This document shows positions 1-9,575 of a stretch of 64,000 bases of DNA, one piece after another. Every line of letters begins with the position of its first letter. The stretch's first letter is position 1. The translations under genes and the position numbers were made by a program. Below the pieces are notes generated by a model that was given only the letters and a program-made list of their open reading frames with translations, did no database searches and was not told the DNA's origin. Origin of the DNA: an uncultured Aquimarina sp. Lineage in GTDB: Bacteria > Bacteroidota > Bacteroidia > Flavobacteriales > Flavobacteriaceae. Location: contig CANMMM010000013.1 in the NCBI GenBank assembly GCA_947498935.1, positions 1-64,000 of the forward strand, written 5' to 3'.

Positions 1-82
1 TTTTTGTGTTGCACCACAAAGGTAACTTTGAGGAACAAATTTCCCTTTCTCTTTTTGAAACGTTTAGGACGCTATTGCACCA

Positions 83-111
83 AAAAAGCTTCTGTAATCA
101 GAAGCTTTTTT
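83..111. terminator. Rho-independent terminator hairpin
   Basis: A 12-bp stem (AAAAAGCTTCTG / CAGAAGCTTTTT) with a TAAT loop and T-runs on both strands. It follows the DUF4197 gene on the minus strand and could also end a rightward gene lying before the window. Bases 1-82 hold no gene I can support. Confidence 0.75.
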
Positions 112-166
112 GATGTTATACATGAAGTGTGTACACACACTAGCTATAATGTAGCGTGTCTATTGC

Positions 167-883
167 TTATTTTTTGTCTTGTAATGCAAACACTTTTTTC
201 AATAAATCAGTGGTTCTGGCCCCTAATTTAGTTCGTATTTCTGATTCTTCTACGGCGATCATTTTATACACACCATTAAGTGCTTCTCCTGTTACGTAAT
301 CCGTGAGGTTAGGGTTTACATTATTAGTTAGAGGGATGGCATTATATTTTTTGATGATATTAGACCATACTTTATCAGCGCCTACCTTAGCAAGTGAATT
401 TTTAATCACAGGGTTAAACTTGTCATACAGCGCTACACTTGTACTCTTTTTTAGGTATTGAGTAGCTGCATCTTTGTTACCTAATAAAATGTTTTTTGCA
501 TCAGCAAAAGAAATTTGTTTTACGGCATTGACAAAAATAGGAGTTGCTTCTTTTACAGCATCCTCTGCCGCACGATTTAGTACTTTAAGTCCCTCATCAG
601 CTAGGCTCCCTAATCCTATATCGCGTAGTGTTTTGTCTACTTTCTGTAATTCGCTAGGTAGCACAATTTTTACTAGTTCGTTTCTAAAAAAACCATCTTT
701 TTGGGTCAATTTAGTAACCTGTTTGTCAATTCCTTTGTCCAATGCCTGGCGTAATCCATTAGCGATATCGGTATTACTAAGTCCGATAGCTCCTCCTGTT
801 TGCGGTAGGTTGTCGATTACTTGTTGTAGTTCTGCACAGCTGAAAAACAGCATGATGCTACATAAGGCTACGAGTTTTTTCAT
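167..883 (-). CDS. DUF4197 family lipoprotein
   Basis: A 238-residue protein that begins with a lipoprotein signal peptide (hydrophobic stretch, then FFSC at residues 13-16), so it is probably anchored in the envelope facing the periplasm. The rest, with the pattern GLRQALDKGI near the start of the mature part and repeated helical segments, matches the DUF4197 family, which has no established function. The length is usual for the family. It is a single gene followed by a strong terminator at 83-111; its neighbour purU runs the same way but 205 bp separate them, so co-transcription is not assured. Family call confident, function unknown. Confidence 0.8.
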   Translation of the reverse strand: MKKLVALCSIMLFFSCAELQQVIDNLPQTGGAIGLSNTDIANGLRQALDKGIDKQVTKLTQKDGFFRNELVKIVLPSELQKVDKTLRDIGLGSLADEGLKVLNRAAEDAVKEATPIFVNAVKQISFADAKNILLGNKDAATQYLKKSTSVALYDKFNPVIKNSLAKVGADKVWSNIIKKYNAIPLTNNVNPNLTDYVTGEALNGVYKMIAVEESEIRTKLGARTTDLLKKVFALQDKK

Positions 884-1088
884 AGGTGTAAATCATTTAT
901 TTAATAGTTGCATATAGATACTTACCAAAGTGTATCATCTGATACGCATAAATCAAAGTTACTTTTTTAGAAGGATGCAGCCTAATAATCTATATAGAAT
1001 CATGATCATATGATAGTAATAAGCTGCCCTAGTATTAGGGTATTGGTTTATTAAGTAAGGGTAAAGGGGTAAGAACGACCCTATTTAC

Positions 1089-1943
1089 TTATGCAAAAAT
1101 CACTGTTTTGTTATTATATACCAGTACTTTTCTTTCTATATGATGTTTAATCGCTCTAGATAGTACAATTTTTTCGAGATCTCTACCCTTTAGGATAAAG
1201 TCTTGTACATTATGTATATGAGATACTTTAGTGATTTCTTGTTCTATAATAGGACCTTCATCTAGATCAGAAGTTACATAATGACTCGTAGCACCAATGA
1301 TTTTTACACCGCGCTTATAAGCCGAATGATAAGGTTTAGCACCAGGAAAGGCAGGTAAGAATGAATGGTGTATATTGATAATTTTATTCGGATATTTCGC
1401 TACGAAATCAGCCGAAAGAATTTGCATATATCGCGCTAGTACGATAAAATCTATTTTGTGTTTCTTTAATAAGTCGATTTGTGCAGCTTCAGCAGCTTCT
1501 TTGGTAGCTTTCGTAACTGGGATATGTGCAAACGGAATAGAAAAGCTATCTGCTATCGGTTTTAAATCGGCATGATTGCTGATGATGATTGGAATTTTTA
1601 CGGCCAACTCACCCGTAGCGTGTCTAGCCAATATATCATAAAGGCAATGTTCGTATTTAGAGACGAAAAGTGCCATTTTAGGTTTCTTTTCTGCGTTGTA
1701 TAGCTCCCAACTCATGTCGTAATGTGTCGCTACTTCTTTATGAAAAGATTCCTTAAACAAAGCCAGTTTCTCTTCATCCTCGTCAAACTCACATTCTAAT
1801 CGCATAAAAAACTCTCCAAGTTCTCGATCTACGTGCTGTTCTATATATACCGTATTTCCTTTTTTGTTTACAATAAAATTAGTGACTGTAGCTATGATTC
1901 CCTTTTGATCAGGGCAGTTGATTAACAAAGTTGTCTTTTTCAT
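1089..1943 (-). CDS. purU: Formyltetrahydrofolate deformylase
   Basis: PurU hydrolyses 10-formyl-tetrahydrofolate to formate and tetrahydrofolate, balancing one-carbon pools and supplying formate for purine synthesis. The 284-residue protein has an N-terminal ACT domain (residues 1-85; NCPDQKGIIATVT) that binds regulatory ligands in relatives, then a formyltransferase-fold hydrolase domain. The catalytic Asn-His-Asp set is visible as IISNH, HHSFLPAF and SDLDEGPII. Length is as expected. The start at 1943 keeps the ACT domain complete. It is transcribed leftward, away from icmF; the 575 bp in between contain a REP-like repeat and the icmF promoter region. Confidence 0.95.
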   Translation of the reverse strand: MKKTTLLINCPDQKGIIATVTNFIVNKKGNTVYIEQHVDRELGEFFMRLECEFDEDEEKLALFKESFHKEVATHYDMSWELYNAEKKPKMALFVSKYEHCLYDILARHATGELAVKIPIIISNHADLKPIADSFSIPFAHIPVTKATKEAAEAAQIDLLKKHKIDFIVLARYMQILSADFVAKYPNKIINIHHSFLPAFPGAKPYHSAYKRGVKIIGATSHYVTSDLDEGPIIEQEITKVSHIHNVQDFILKGRDLEKIVLSRAIKHHIERKVLVYNNKTVIFA

Positions 1944-2060
1944 GTGTCGTATAAGAATATTAAGTTTTGAGTGGTTAGCCCAAAAAAATGAAGCATAGAT
2001 TACATCTAGCTAGTATAAGTCAAAAATATCTAATAAATACGTAATAAAACGAAGGATTAG

Positions 2061-2101
2061 TTATTTTTTAGGGAAAAGTAAAAGTTAAGATAAGTTCAAT
2101 A
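2061..2101 (+). repeat. Fragment of 160-bp MITE-like family B
   Basis: About 40 bases match the right end of the two full family-B copies at 25492-25651 and 59492-59650 (TTTTTTAGGGAAAAG, then AAAAGTTAAGATAAGTTC, the terminal inverted repeat with a few changes). The left part is missing, so this is a decayed remnant. Confidence 0.6.
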
Positions 2102-2161
2102 ATGGATCATTTAAAGTTTTGATAAAATGAGCCTTTGTTTTCTGATCGTTGATTTTAGTTT

Positions 2162-2252
2162 GGGCGTTACCCAAGGGTCGGGCTATCCACTACAATTCCT
2201 CGCACCTCCTAACCTCGGTGCTGTGGGATTTCCATTCCTATCCCTAACGCAA
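2162..2252 (+). repeat. REP-like repeat, copy A
   Basis: A ~90-bp intergenic repeat starting GGGCGTTACCC and ending ATCCCTAACGCAA, with short inverted ends (GCGTT / AACGC) and an internal hairpin whose upper stem is GCAC/GTGC. Five more copies are at 22217, 27329, 42065, 47090 and 57166. None carries a gene. Confidence 0.85.
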
Positions 2253-2438
2253 TAGTATAGACATCCGTATATGAGTAGAGAAGTATACAGTAAGTTAAAG
2301 CTAATCGATTCATCTATAAAATGATAAGGTTCTTAATACTTCATAATCGTTTTTTATTTTAGAAGGAAAGAATAGAAAACAAGTAGATTAGTGGTACATT
2401 TGAGCTACAGATTATTAAATATGCTGTTTAAGTTATAA

Positions 2439-2470
2439 TTGCATAATTATTAATTTGTGTCTTATTTTTG
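2439..2470 (+). promoter_or_regulatory. Putative icmF promoter
   Basis: TATTTTTG at 2463-2470 matches the Bacteroidota -7 consensus TAnnTTTG, and a TTG at 2439-2441 lies 21 bases upstream, where the -33 element is expected. This predicts a leader of roughly 40 bases before the icmF ATG. Assigned from consensus only. Confidence 0.4.
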
Positions 2471-2518
2471 TAAATTTTCATCAGTATTTGTTTCATAAAA
2501 TAGTTTTTTTTAGGATAA

Positions 2519-5500
2519 ATGGAAAAAATAACGCCTTATAGCCCCAAGCATAAAGTAAGAATAGTTACCGCAGCTTCATTGTTTGATGGACACGATGCAG
2601 CGATCAATATCATGCGTCGCATCATACAAACCACAGGCGTAGAAGTAATCCATTTAGGGCATGATCGCAGTGTAGAAGAAGTAGTGAATTGTGCGATACA
2701 AGAAGATGCTAATGCAATCGCTATGACTTCTTATCAAGGAGGGCATAATGAGTATTTTAAGTATATGTATGATCTGCTACAAGAGAAAGGCGCATCTCAT
2801 ATAAAGATCTTTGGCGGCGGTGGCGGTGTGATCCTACCAGAAGAAATCAATGATTTGATGGCATATGGGATTACTCGTATCTATTCGCCAGATGATGGAA
2901 GAGCGATGGGATTACAAGGAATGATTAATGATTTGGTAGCACAATCTGATTTTCCAATTGGTGATACACTCAATGGAGAGGTACAACAATTAGCCGCTAA
3001 AAATATAGGAGCTATTGCTAGAGTCATCTCTGCTGCAGAGAACTTTCCAGCAATAGCAAAAGACGCATTACAGCAAATTCATGCACATAATGCTACAGTC
3101 ACCACACCAGTACTAGGAATTACAGGAACAGGTGGTGCAGGAAAATCTTCATTGGTCGATGAATTAGTACGCAGGTTCTTACTTGATTTTCCTACCAAAA
3201 CGATAGGTCTTATTTCTGTAGACCCTTCTAAACGAAAAACAGGAGGAGCCCTACTAGGAGATAGAATACGTATGAATGCGATTCATTCTCCTAGAGTATA
3301 TATGCGTTCATTAGCTACCAGGCAATCTAATTTGGCATTGTCTAAATATGTAGCAGAAGCTATCGAAGTGCTGAAAGCGGCAGCCTATGATCTTATCATC
3401 TTAGAAACGTCTGGAATAGGGCAGTCCGATACAGAGATTCTAGAGCATAGTGATGTTTCATTGTATGTAATGACACCAGAATTTGGAGCAGCAACACAAT
3501 TAGAAAAGATAGACATGCTAGATTTTGCAGATCTAGTAGCGATCAATAAATTCGATAAAAGAGGAGCGTTAGATGCGATTCGCGATGTAAAAAAACAATA
3601 CATGCGTAATCATCAACTCTGGGATACTCCGCTGGATGAATTGCCTGTATTCGGTACGATTGCCTCTCAATTTAATGATCCTGGGATGAATACCTTATAT
3701 AAGAAGATCATGGATACCCTAGTCACTAAAACTGCTACAGAACTATCCTCTAGTTTTGTGATGACGCCAGAGATGTCTGAAAAAAAATATGTGATTCCTC
3801 CGAGTAGAACGCGCTATTTATCAGAAATAGCTGAAAATAATAGAGCGTATGATGCCACCGCAGTTGCCCAAGTAGAAGTAGCCCAAAAATTATACGGTAT
3901 ATATAAGACACTATGTAGTGTTACTGAACAATCATCATTACAATTGTCCAAAAACGGAATTGATGAAGCAGCTTTATCTACAATCAGTACAGAAGAGAAT
4001 AAGGTGTTTGTAGACTTACTGCTAGCAGAGTTTGAGCGTGTAAAACTCAATTTAGACCCGCATCATTGGGAGACTATTATAGGGTGGACAGCTCAAGTAC
4101 GAAAATATAAAGATCCGGAATATGTCTTTAAGGTTAGGGACAAGGAAATTAAAATAGCGACACATACCACATCCCTATCTCATAGCCAAATACCTAAAGT
4201 AGCCTTGCCTAAATACCAAGCATGGGGTGATATCCTAGGATGGTGTTTACAAGAAAATGTACCCGGTGTTTTTCCATTTACAGCAGGTTTATACCCGTTT
4301 AAGCGTACAGGAGAAGATCCTACTAGAATGTTTGCAGGAGAGGGTGGGCCAGAAAGAACCAATAGGCGTTTTCATTATGTGAGTTTAGGAATGCCAGCAA
4401 AGCGTTTATCAACAGCATTTGATTCGGTAACATTGTATGGTAATGACCCAGATCGTAGACCTGATATTTATGGAAAAATAGGAAATGCAGGTGTTTCTAT
4501 ATGCTGCTTAGACGATGCTAAAAAATTATACTCAGGTTTTGATCTAACACATCCTATGACCTCGGTGAGTATGACCATTAATGGGCCAGCTCCTATGCTT
4601 CTCGGTTTTTTTATGAATGCAGCAATAGATCAAAACTGCGAAAAATACATCAAAGAACACCATCTAGAAGCAGAAGTGACTCAAAAAATTGATGCAATTT
4701 ATGCAGCAAAAGGAATAGAGAGGCCTAGATATCAAGGAGAATTGCCAGAAGGGAATGACGGATTAGGATTATTCCTGCTAGGGGTAACAGGAGATCAGGT
4801 ATTACCAGCAGCTGTTTATGAAGAAATTAAACAGACAACACTGGCTACCGTACGGGGAACCGTGCAAGCGGATATTTTAAAAGAAGATCAAGCACAGAAT
4901 ACCTGTATATTTTCTACAGAATTTGCATTGCGCCTTATGGGAGATGTACAGGAATATTTTATAGCACAGCAAGTACGTAATTTTTACTCGGTTTCAATTT
5001 CTGGGTATCATATTGCAGAAGCAGGTGCCAATCCAATAACACAATTGGCACTTACCTTAGCCAATGGATTTACGTATGTCGAGTATTACCTAAGCAGAGG
5101 GATGGATATTAATAAGTTCGGGCCTAATTTATCCTTCTTTTTCTCTAATGGAATTGATCCAGAGTATGCAGTGATTGGGCGAGTAGCCCGAAAAATATGG
5201 GCCAAAGCCATGAAGCATAAATACGGAGCCAATCCTAGAGCACAAATGTTGAAGTATCATATTCAAACTTCAGGGCGTTCTTTGCATGCACAGGAAATCG
5301 ATTTTAATGATATCAGAACGACCTTACAAGCATTGTATGCTATCTATGATAATTGTAATTCATTGCATACCAATGCGTATGACGAAGCGATTACGACACC
5401 TACAGAAGAGTCTGTGCGTAGAGCCATGGCCATACAATTGATTATAAATAAAGAATTAGGATTAGCTACCAATGAAAATCCAATTCAAGGATCATTTATT

Positions 5501-5953
5501 ATAGAAGAATTAACAGTACTAGTAGAAGAAGCAGTACTCACAGAATTTGACCGAATTACAGAAAGAGGAGGTGTTCTAGGTGCTATGGAAACAATGTATC
5601 AGCGTAGCAAGATACAAGAAGAAAGCTTATATTATGAAACATTAAAGCACACAGGAGCATTTCCGATCATAGGCGTTAATACATTTTTGAGTTCAAAAGG
5701 TTCTCCTACGGTTACCCCAGGAGAGGTCATAAGAGCTACTGAGACCGAAAAACAGTATCAAATACATATGCTTGCTGAATTGCACAAAGGGTATGCAGCA
5801 GAAAGTACTGACCTACTAAAAGAATTGCAACAAAAAGCAATCCAGCATCAAAACATTTTTGAACTATTGATGGAAGTATGTAAAAAATGCTCATTAGGAC
5901 AGATCACTAATGCACTTTTTGAGGTAGGTGGTCAGTATCGTAGGAATATGTAA
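2519..5953 (+). CDS. icmF: Fused isobutyryl-CoA mutase (IcmF)
   Basis: An adenosylcobalamin-dependent carbon-skeleton mutase that interconverts isobutyryl-CoA and n-butyryl-CoA, fused to its own G-protein chaperone. In 1,144 residues: a B12-binding domain (about 10-140; FDGHDAAIN carries the cobalt-ligand His, GGGGG follows), a MeaB-like GTPase (from about 200; Walker [17 protein letters not shown]), then the mutase barrel (from about 560). At the two specificity positions it has Phe594 (YPF, where methylmalonyl-CoA mutase has TMY) and Gln793 (AQNT, where that enzyme has VRNT), the isobutyryl-CoA pattern. It is monocistronic; a MITE-like element starts on the base after the stop codon. Many databases label such proteins methylmalonyl-CoA mutase, which I think is wrong here. 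Confidence 0.93.
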   Translation: MEKITPYSPKHKVRIVTAASLFDGHDAAINIMRRIIQTTGVEVIHLGHDRSVEEVVNCAIQEDANAIAMTSYQGGHNEYFKYMYDLLQEKGASHIKIFGGGGGVILPEEINDLMAYGITRIYSPDDGRAMGLQGMINDLVAQSDFPIGDTLNGEVQQLAAKNIGAIARVISAAENFPAIAKDALQQIHAHNATVTTPVLGITGTGGAGKSSLVDELVRRFLLDFPTKTIGLISVDPSKRKTGGALLGDRIRMNAIHSPRVYMRSLATRQSNLALSKYVAEAIEVLKAAAYDLIILETSGIGQSDTEILEHSDVSLYVMTPEFGAATQLEKIDMLDFADLVAINKFDKRGALDAIRDVKKQYMRNHQLWDTPLDELPVFGTIASQFNDPGMNTLYKKIMDTLVTKTATELSSSFVMTPEMSEKKYVIPPSRTRYLSEIAENNRAYDATAVAQVEVAQKLYGIYKTLCSVTEQSSLQLSKNGIDEAALSTISTEENKVFVDLLLAEFERVKLNLDPHHWETIIGWTAQVRKYKDPEYVFKVRDKEIKIATHTTSLSHSQIPKVALPKYQAWGDILGWCLQENVPGVFPFTAGLYPFKRTGEDPTRMFAGEGGPERTNRRFHYVSLGMPAKRLSTAFDSVTLYGNDPDRRPDIYGKIGNAGVSICCLDDAKKLYSGFDLTHPMTSVSMTINGPAPMLLGFFMNAAIDQNCEKYIKEHHLEAEVTQKIDAIYAAKGIERPRYQGELPEGNDGLGLFLLGVTGDQVLPAAVYEEIKQTTLATVRGTVQADILKEDQAQNTCIFSTEFALRLMGDVQEYFIAQQVRNFYSVSISGYHIAEAGANPITQLALTLANGFTYVEYYLSRGMDINKFGPNLSFFFSNGIDPEYAVIGRVARKIWAKAMKHKYGANPRAQMLKYHIQTSGRSLHAQEIDFNDIRTTLQALYAIYDNCNSLHTNAYDEAITTPTEESVRRAMAIQLIINKELGLATNENPIQGSFIIEELTVLVEEAVLTEFDRITERGGVLGAMETMYQRSKIQEESLYYETLKHTGAFPIIGVNTFLSSKGSPTVTPGEVIRATETEKQYQIHMLAELHKGYAAESTDLLKELQQKAIQHQNIFELLMEVCKKCSLGQITNALFEVGGQYRRNM

Positions 5954-6116
5954 TGAAGTGGTTTACACTTTTTTAATTTTAGCGAACATCGTAAGATGTT
6001 GTGACCAAATGGAGTAATTTTTTTGTTGTATAACAGTGCTCGAAAACTCAAAAATTGCAAAATTTGGGGGCAAAAGTTTGTTTTCATAGCAAACTACAAA
6101 AGTGTAAATCACTTCA
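5954..6116 (+). repeat. MITE-like family A element, full copy
   Basis: 163 bp bounded by inverted ends TGAAGTGGTTTACACTTTT and AAAAGTGTAAATCACTTCA. It aligns end to end with the reverse complement of 39097-39260. It has no coding capacity and begins directly after the icmF stop codon. Bases 6117-6469 beyond it hold no gene or clear signal. Confidence 0.85.
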
Positions 6117-6469
6117 ATATCTGAATCGGTATGTTGGTGATGTAATTAAAAGAAAATGCTTTAGAGCCAAGAAAAAAGTTTAGCATGCTTCACTCTAAAG
6201 AGAAGAAAAATAATACTATCTTATCCATGCTTTTGTAGTGTATAATCAAATGTTATATAGGATACTAGTTATAAGTAGTTCATTGAAAAAGAACAAGCTA
6301 AAAGGGGGTAAAACCTTTTGGGCGGCTATGAAATAGTACATATGCTAGCTGTTCTAGATAATTGATGAAGATACTTGATAATAAAAATGTGCTGAAAGTA
6401 ATTTTTGATATATACAATATGGGTAATGAGCTAATGGTATGTAGCTTGTAAAGTAACAGTAATAAACAC

Positions 6470-7357
6470 ATGAAAAATCAAGGTGTCATAGCACTTACTT
6501 CTATATGTATCGAATATGATTTAGGCGGTTTTTTACGCCCTAAAACATTTAGGCGCAATAAGGAATTGGATGAACGAATTTATGTAGATGTATATCATAT
6601 AGATGCTTATAAAAGAGTACATCCGGTTAATCAAAAAATTACGCTGCGAGATCGGATTTTTAAACCTTCACATTTTATAAAAATCGATTTAGAACCCTAT
6701 ACAAACATTTCATTAATAGATGGAGGGTATTTAAAGGTAAAGGAAACTCCAGAAGAAATAGAGACATTATTAAAAACCCCTTTTGCGCAAAAAGCACCGT
6801 TAGAAGATCTTTATTGGGTATTTATAAAAGAGCAGCACTATAGACCAAAATTGAATGAAAAACGATTTTATACGCTCCAAGGGATGGATTTTGGGCGGTA
6901 TATTTTAAAACCATTATCAGTATATATAGGTAAGCAAGAAAATGAAGTCGCTTTAGGGAAAAATCTATCATATGGTCAAAAATCAATCTATTATTGGTGG
7001 TATCTAGATGAGCAAGTGACTCATGGTGGTTTTATGCAGTTTTTTATGAATGGTTATGAAAAATATATAGATGTGATTGCTAAGGGACTGGAATTTGTAG
7101 GAGATGTATCGATGGCTAATTTTTTGAGACAGGTAAAAGATTATTTCTGTAATAATAATACAGCAATCATGGATCAAATGGTTGTGCCTGAGTCGTATAA
7201 GAAAGTAGTGGAGAAAGGAGGACTTTCTGTATTCGATGCCACCTATTTAAGTTTGCATGATGCTACCATGCATATCATAGAGACTTATGCAAAGGAGCAT
7301 CCCGAAGAATTTTGTGTGAATTTTTGGGGAAAAGCATTTAAAAAGAGAACACAGTAG
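6470..7357 (+). CDS. DUF4375 (DMP19-like) domain protein
   Basis: A 295-residue soluble protein. The C-terminal half (about 160-280) has the pattern of the DUF4375 family, whose best-known member is the DNA-mimic protein DMP19: YYWWYLDEQVTHGGFMQFFMNG, followed by helices containing GLEFVGD and SLHDATM. The N-terminal 150 residues (basic, with TFRRNKELDERIYVDVY) match nothing I recognise. There is no signal peptide. It stands alone, with 350 bp of apparently empty sequence upstream and no partner gene. Whether it mimics DNA is unknown; the strongly acidic surface typical of DMP19 is not obvious here. The domain call is moderately secure, the role is not. Confidence 0.65.
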   Translation: MKNQGVIALTSICIEYDLGGFLRPKTFRRNKELDERIYVDVYHIDAYKRVHPVNQKITLRDRIFKPSHFIKIDLEPYTNISLIDGGYLKVKETPEEIETLLKTPFAQKAPLEDLYWVFIKEQHYRPKLNEKRFYTLQGMDFGRYILKPLSVYIGKQENEVALGKNLSYGQKSIYYWWYLDEQVTHGGFMQFFMNGYEKYIDVIAKGLEFVGDVSMANFLRQVKDYFCNNNTAIMDQMVVPESYKKVVEKGGLSVFDATYLSLHDATMHIIETYAKEHPEEFCVNFWGKAFKKRTQ

Positions 7358-7520
7358 GTATAGTGTTGTTTATCATTGTTATATAAGATCGATATCTTTT
7401 TCGCCAGTGAGAATCTTAGATAAAAACTCAACGAAATGACCATAATAGTACCCGTAATTATAGCGAAAAGTACGTTTTATAGAAAGCCTTTATCCACGAA
7501 TATGTAATAAGACCTTATAA

Positions 7521-7904
7521 TTAAAGGCTTAGTATCCAATGCTGTTGCAATTTTTTGAATTTTTTGAGCTCGAAGCGTAATAAGATTAAGAAATCTTTTC
7601 CGTTACTTCCAGATCGCTCTAAGCGTTCACAATTCTTATACAATCTATTAGTGAGTCTTTTTAGCGAGTGTGCATGTCTAATGCGATCATCTAAAAAATG
7701 CTGGTTTTCAGCTTTGATAATTTCTGGTACTAAGGAGTCGGATTGCTTGATAATATCACCAGTAAAATAAATAAAAGGGTTTTCAGATCCATTACTATCC
7801 AAGTGATTTAGATCATGAATCAAGTACTTAGAAATACGTCTAGATAAGATCAATATTTCTAATGCCTTTTTATGAAGTCTTTTATTTTTTGGTTTAAATT
7901 CCAT
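7521..7904 (-). CDS. Hypothetical helical protein
   Basis: A 127-residue protein, basic at the N terminus (FKPKNKRLHKKALEILILSRRISKYLI) and rich in Leu and charged residues, probably all helical. No signal peptide, membrane segment or known motif is seen. It is divergent from the Lrp/AsnC gene, and the 102-bp gap between them holds that gene's promoter and a 32-bp palindrome at 7949-7980, so a regulator bound there could affect both genes. I do not recognise the family. The codon pattern and position suggest a real gene. Confidence 0.6.
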   Translation of the reverse strand: MEFKPKNKRLHKKALEILILSRRISKYLIHDLNHLDSNGSENPFIYFTGDIIKQSDSLVPEIIKAENQHFLDDRIRHAHSLKRLTNRLYKNCERLERSGSNGKDFLILLRFELKKFKKLQQHWILSL

Positions 7905-7948
7905 CAGTACTTCAAAAATAATTGTATTTGAAGAAATATGATTTTTGA

Positions 7949-7980
7949 TTTTAAGGTAAAAAAGTTATTTTGCCTTAAAA
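7949..7980. promoter_or_regulatory. Palindromic operator over the lrp-type promoter
   Basis: Two 13-bp arms, TTTTAAGGTAAAA and TTTTGCCTTAAAA, are inverted repeats with 12 of 13 matches and a 6-bp spacer. The right arm overlaps TTATTTTG at 7965-7972, a near match to the -7 element, with TTTG at 7944-7947 as the likely -33. It ends 26 bp before the start of the Lrp/AsnC gene. Autoregulation is inferred from this placement. Confidence 0.6.
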
Positions 7981-8006
7981 AATAACGTCATAAATGCTTT
8001 TTTCTT

Positions 8007-8456
8007 ATGAAAATAATGGATGCAATAAATTGGAAGATTCTAGAGTTATTACAACTGAATGCAAGACTGTCTAATGCCGAATTAGGTAGGAAGGTAGGTT
8101 TGAGTTCTCCTGCCGTGGCAGAGCGCATTAAAAAAATGGAAGATTATGGAATTATTGAGGGGTATACGGCTAAGGTGTCGTACGTGAAAACGGACTATCA
8201 ATTAAAGGCCATGATTACATTAAAAGCGTTTATGGGTAGGTTACAACCTTTTTTGATTCAGGTCAAAGAATTTAAAGAAGTATTGAATTGTTATCGTATT
8301 ACAGGTAATGAAAATATAATCATGGAGGTCGTATTGCAAGATCAAATGCATTTGCAGGAGTTTATAGACAGATTGATCACCTATGGAGAAGCTAAAACGC
8401 ATATTGTACTATCTAATTTGATAGCGCATAATCCTATAATAGGGTATGAGAACTAA
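8007..8456 (+). CDS. Lrp/AsnC family transcriptional regulator
   Basis: A 149-residue regulator of the feast/famine type, which usually senses an amino acid and binds DNA as dimers or octamers. The N-terminal winged helix-turn-helix (about 5-60) shows the family pattern DAINWKILELLQLNARLSN, then LGRKVGLSSPAVAERIKKMEDYGII. The C-terminal ligand domain (65-140) contains CYRITGNENIIMEVV. A second ATG nine bases downstream would give a family-typical start at MDAINWK; both starts are possible. The palindrome over its promoter suggests self-control. Ligand and targets cannot be told from sequence. Confidence 0.9.
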   Translation: MKIMDAINWKILELLQLNARLSNAELGRKVGLSSPAVAERIKKMEDYGIIEGYTAKVSYVKTDYQLKAMITLKAFMGRLQPFLIQVKEFKEVLNCYRITGNENIIMEVVLQDQMHLQEFIDRLITYGEAKTHIVLSNLIAHNPIIGYEN

Positions 8457-8506
8457 AATGGCATAAAAATTGATTTACACATCTCGTGTGAAGTTATCTA
8501 CTTCTT

Positions 8507-8590
8507 GTGTGAGGACATTAGTTAGGGAAACTAAAGAGAGTACAAGAGAAAGATTGAAAAACGCTCAAGCTAATATTGAGCGTTTTTTTT
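8507..8590 (+). ncRNA. Structured RNA candidate R1
   Basis: The first of three related segments. GTGTGAGGACA is followed by a hairpin TTAGTT / AACTAA, then AAGAGAGTAC, then a strong terminator (8557-8590: AACGCTCAA, 7-base loop, TTGAGCGTT, T-run). It shares both blocks with R3 (9991) and partly with R2 (9576). It lies between the Lrp gene and mscS, with the terminator 43 bp before the mscS start, so it may be a separate small RNA, a 3' UTR of the Lrp gene, or a leader controlling mscS. Confidence 0.55.
8557..8590 (+). terminator. Rho-independent terminator after R1
   Basis: The stem AAAACGCTCAA / TTGAGCGTTTT has a GCTAATA loop and ends in eight T. It closes transcripts from the Lrp/AsnC gene or R1. 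Confidence 0.85.
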
Positions 8591-8632
8591 GTATTATTTT
8601 TTCTAATTTAGGGCTTTTAAATAAGCACATAC

Positions 8633-9451
8633 ATGGAAAAAGTATACAACTACTTAGAAATTGCTATTGATAAAATAGTATTTTTTGCACCAAGAATTTT
8701 AGGAGCAGCTGTCGTTTTATGGATCGGTTTTAAGATTATCAATAAAATTTTAAAATTGGTAGATGCTGCGCTAAAGCGTATGAATATTTCTGATACAATG
8801 CGCCCTTTCTTAATCTCTATATTATCGGTAGTACTTAAAATTGCAATACTATTTATTATTGTATCTATATTAGGAGCAGATTTATCTGGTCTAGTGGCTA
8901 TTCTAGCAGCAGTAAGTTTTGCTATTGGAATGTCATTACAAGGTAGTTTAGGGAATTTCGCTTCAGGTATTTTAATCATGTTTTTAAAACCCTATCAAAT
9001 TGATGATTGGGTACAAGTCGGAGAATCATTTGGTAAAGTAAAAGAAATAGGTATTTTTAATACAGTAGTTGTGACGCCTGGAGACAAGGTGTTGATTATT
9101 CCTAATTCTAAAATTACAGATGATGTCGTAGCTAACTATTCCAAAAAAGGTGTTGTGCGATTAGAAATTGCAGTAACGATGCCTTATAACGAAGATTTTC
9201 CAAAAGTAAAAAAAGTGATTGGCCAAGCATTACAAGGTATTCCTAAGATTCTGGATACTCCTGTAACAGAAATAGGTATTGAAAACTTTGATTCACATAG
9301 TGTACTTATAGCTGTACGACCTTATGTAAAACCTGATGATTTTTGGGAAGTTACTTTTGCAGCTCATGAAGAAATTAAAAAAGCATTTAGTAAACATCAT
9401 ATTAAAGTAGCATACTCAGAAGGAGTAGAATTAGGAGAAATAGGAATATAA
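8633..9451 (+). CDS. Small-conductance mechanosensitive channel (MscS family)
   Basis: A 272-residue inner-membrane channel that opens under membrane tension and releases solutes on osmotic downshock. Three membrane segments lie at about 16-38, 58-80 and 84-110; the last is the pore helix with the Gly/Ala-rich pattern AVSFAIGMSLQGSLGNFASGI. The cytoplasmic beta domain follows (PYQIDDWVQVG, then VIIPNSKI), and an alpha/beta domain ends the protein. The length is close to E. coli MscS (286). It is preceded by R1 and its terminator and followed by R2, an unusual setting for a channel gene. Confidence 0.92.
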   Translation: MEKVYNYLEIAIDKIVFFAPRILGAAVVLWIGFKIINKILKLVDAALKRMNISDTMRPFLISILSVVLKIAILFIIVSILGADLSGLVAILAAVSFAIGMSLQGSLGNFASGILIMFLKPYQIDDWVQVGESFGKVKEIGIFNTVVVTPGDKVLIIPNSKITDDVVANYSKKGVVRLEIAVTMPYNEDFPKVKKVIGQALQGIPKILDTPVTEIGIENFDSHSVLIAVRPYVKPDDFWEVTFAAHEEIKKAFSKHHIKVAYSEGVELGEIGI

Positions 9452-9575
9452 AAAGTAATTGTGCTTTTTGTCGTAAAAAAAATGACTTTTATCGAAAAAA
9501 TAATAAAAGTACTTCTTTTTTGTTGCACCAGTATACATATCTTTAAGTATATTTATATAGCATATGTATAAAATG

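Noticed and set aside
4..231. 75-codon frame at the left edge
   Set aside because: It runs through a terminator hairpin, overlaps the end of the DUF4197 gene on the other strand and has no protein-like composition.
474..917. 147-codon frame antisense to the DUF4197 gene
   Set aside because: The opposite strand encodes a recognisable signal peptide and family; this frame is a shadow.
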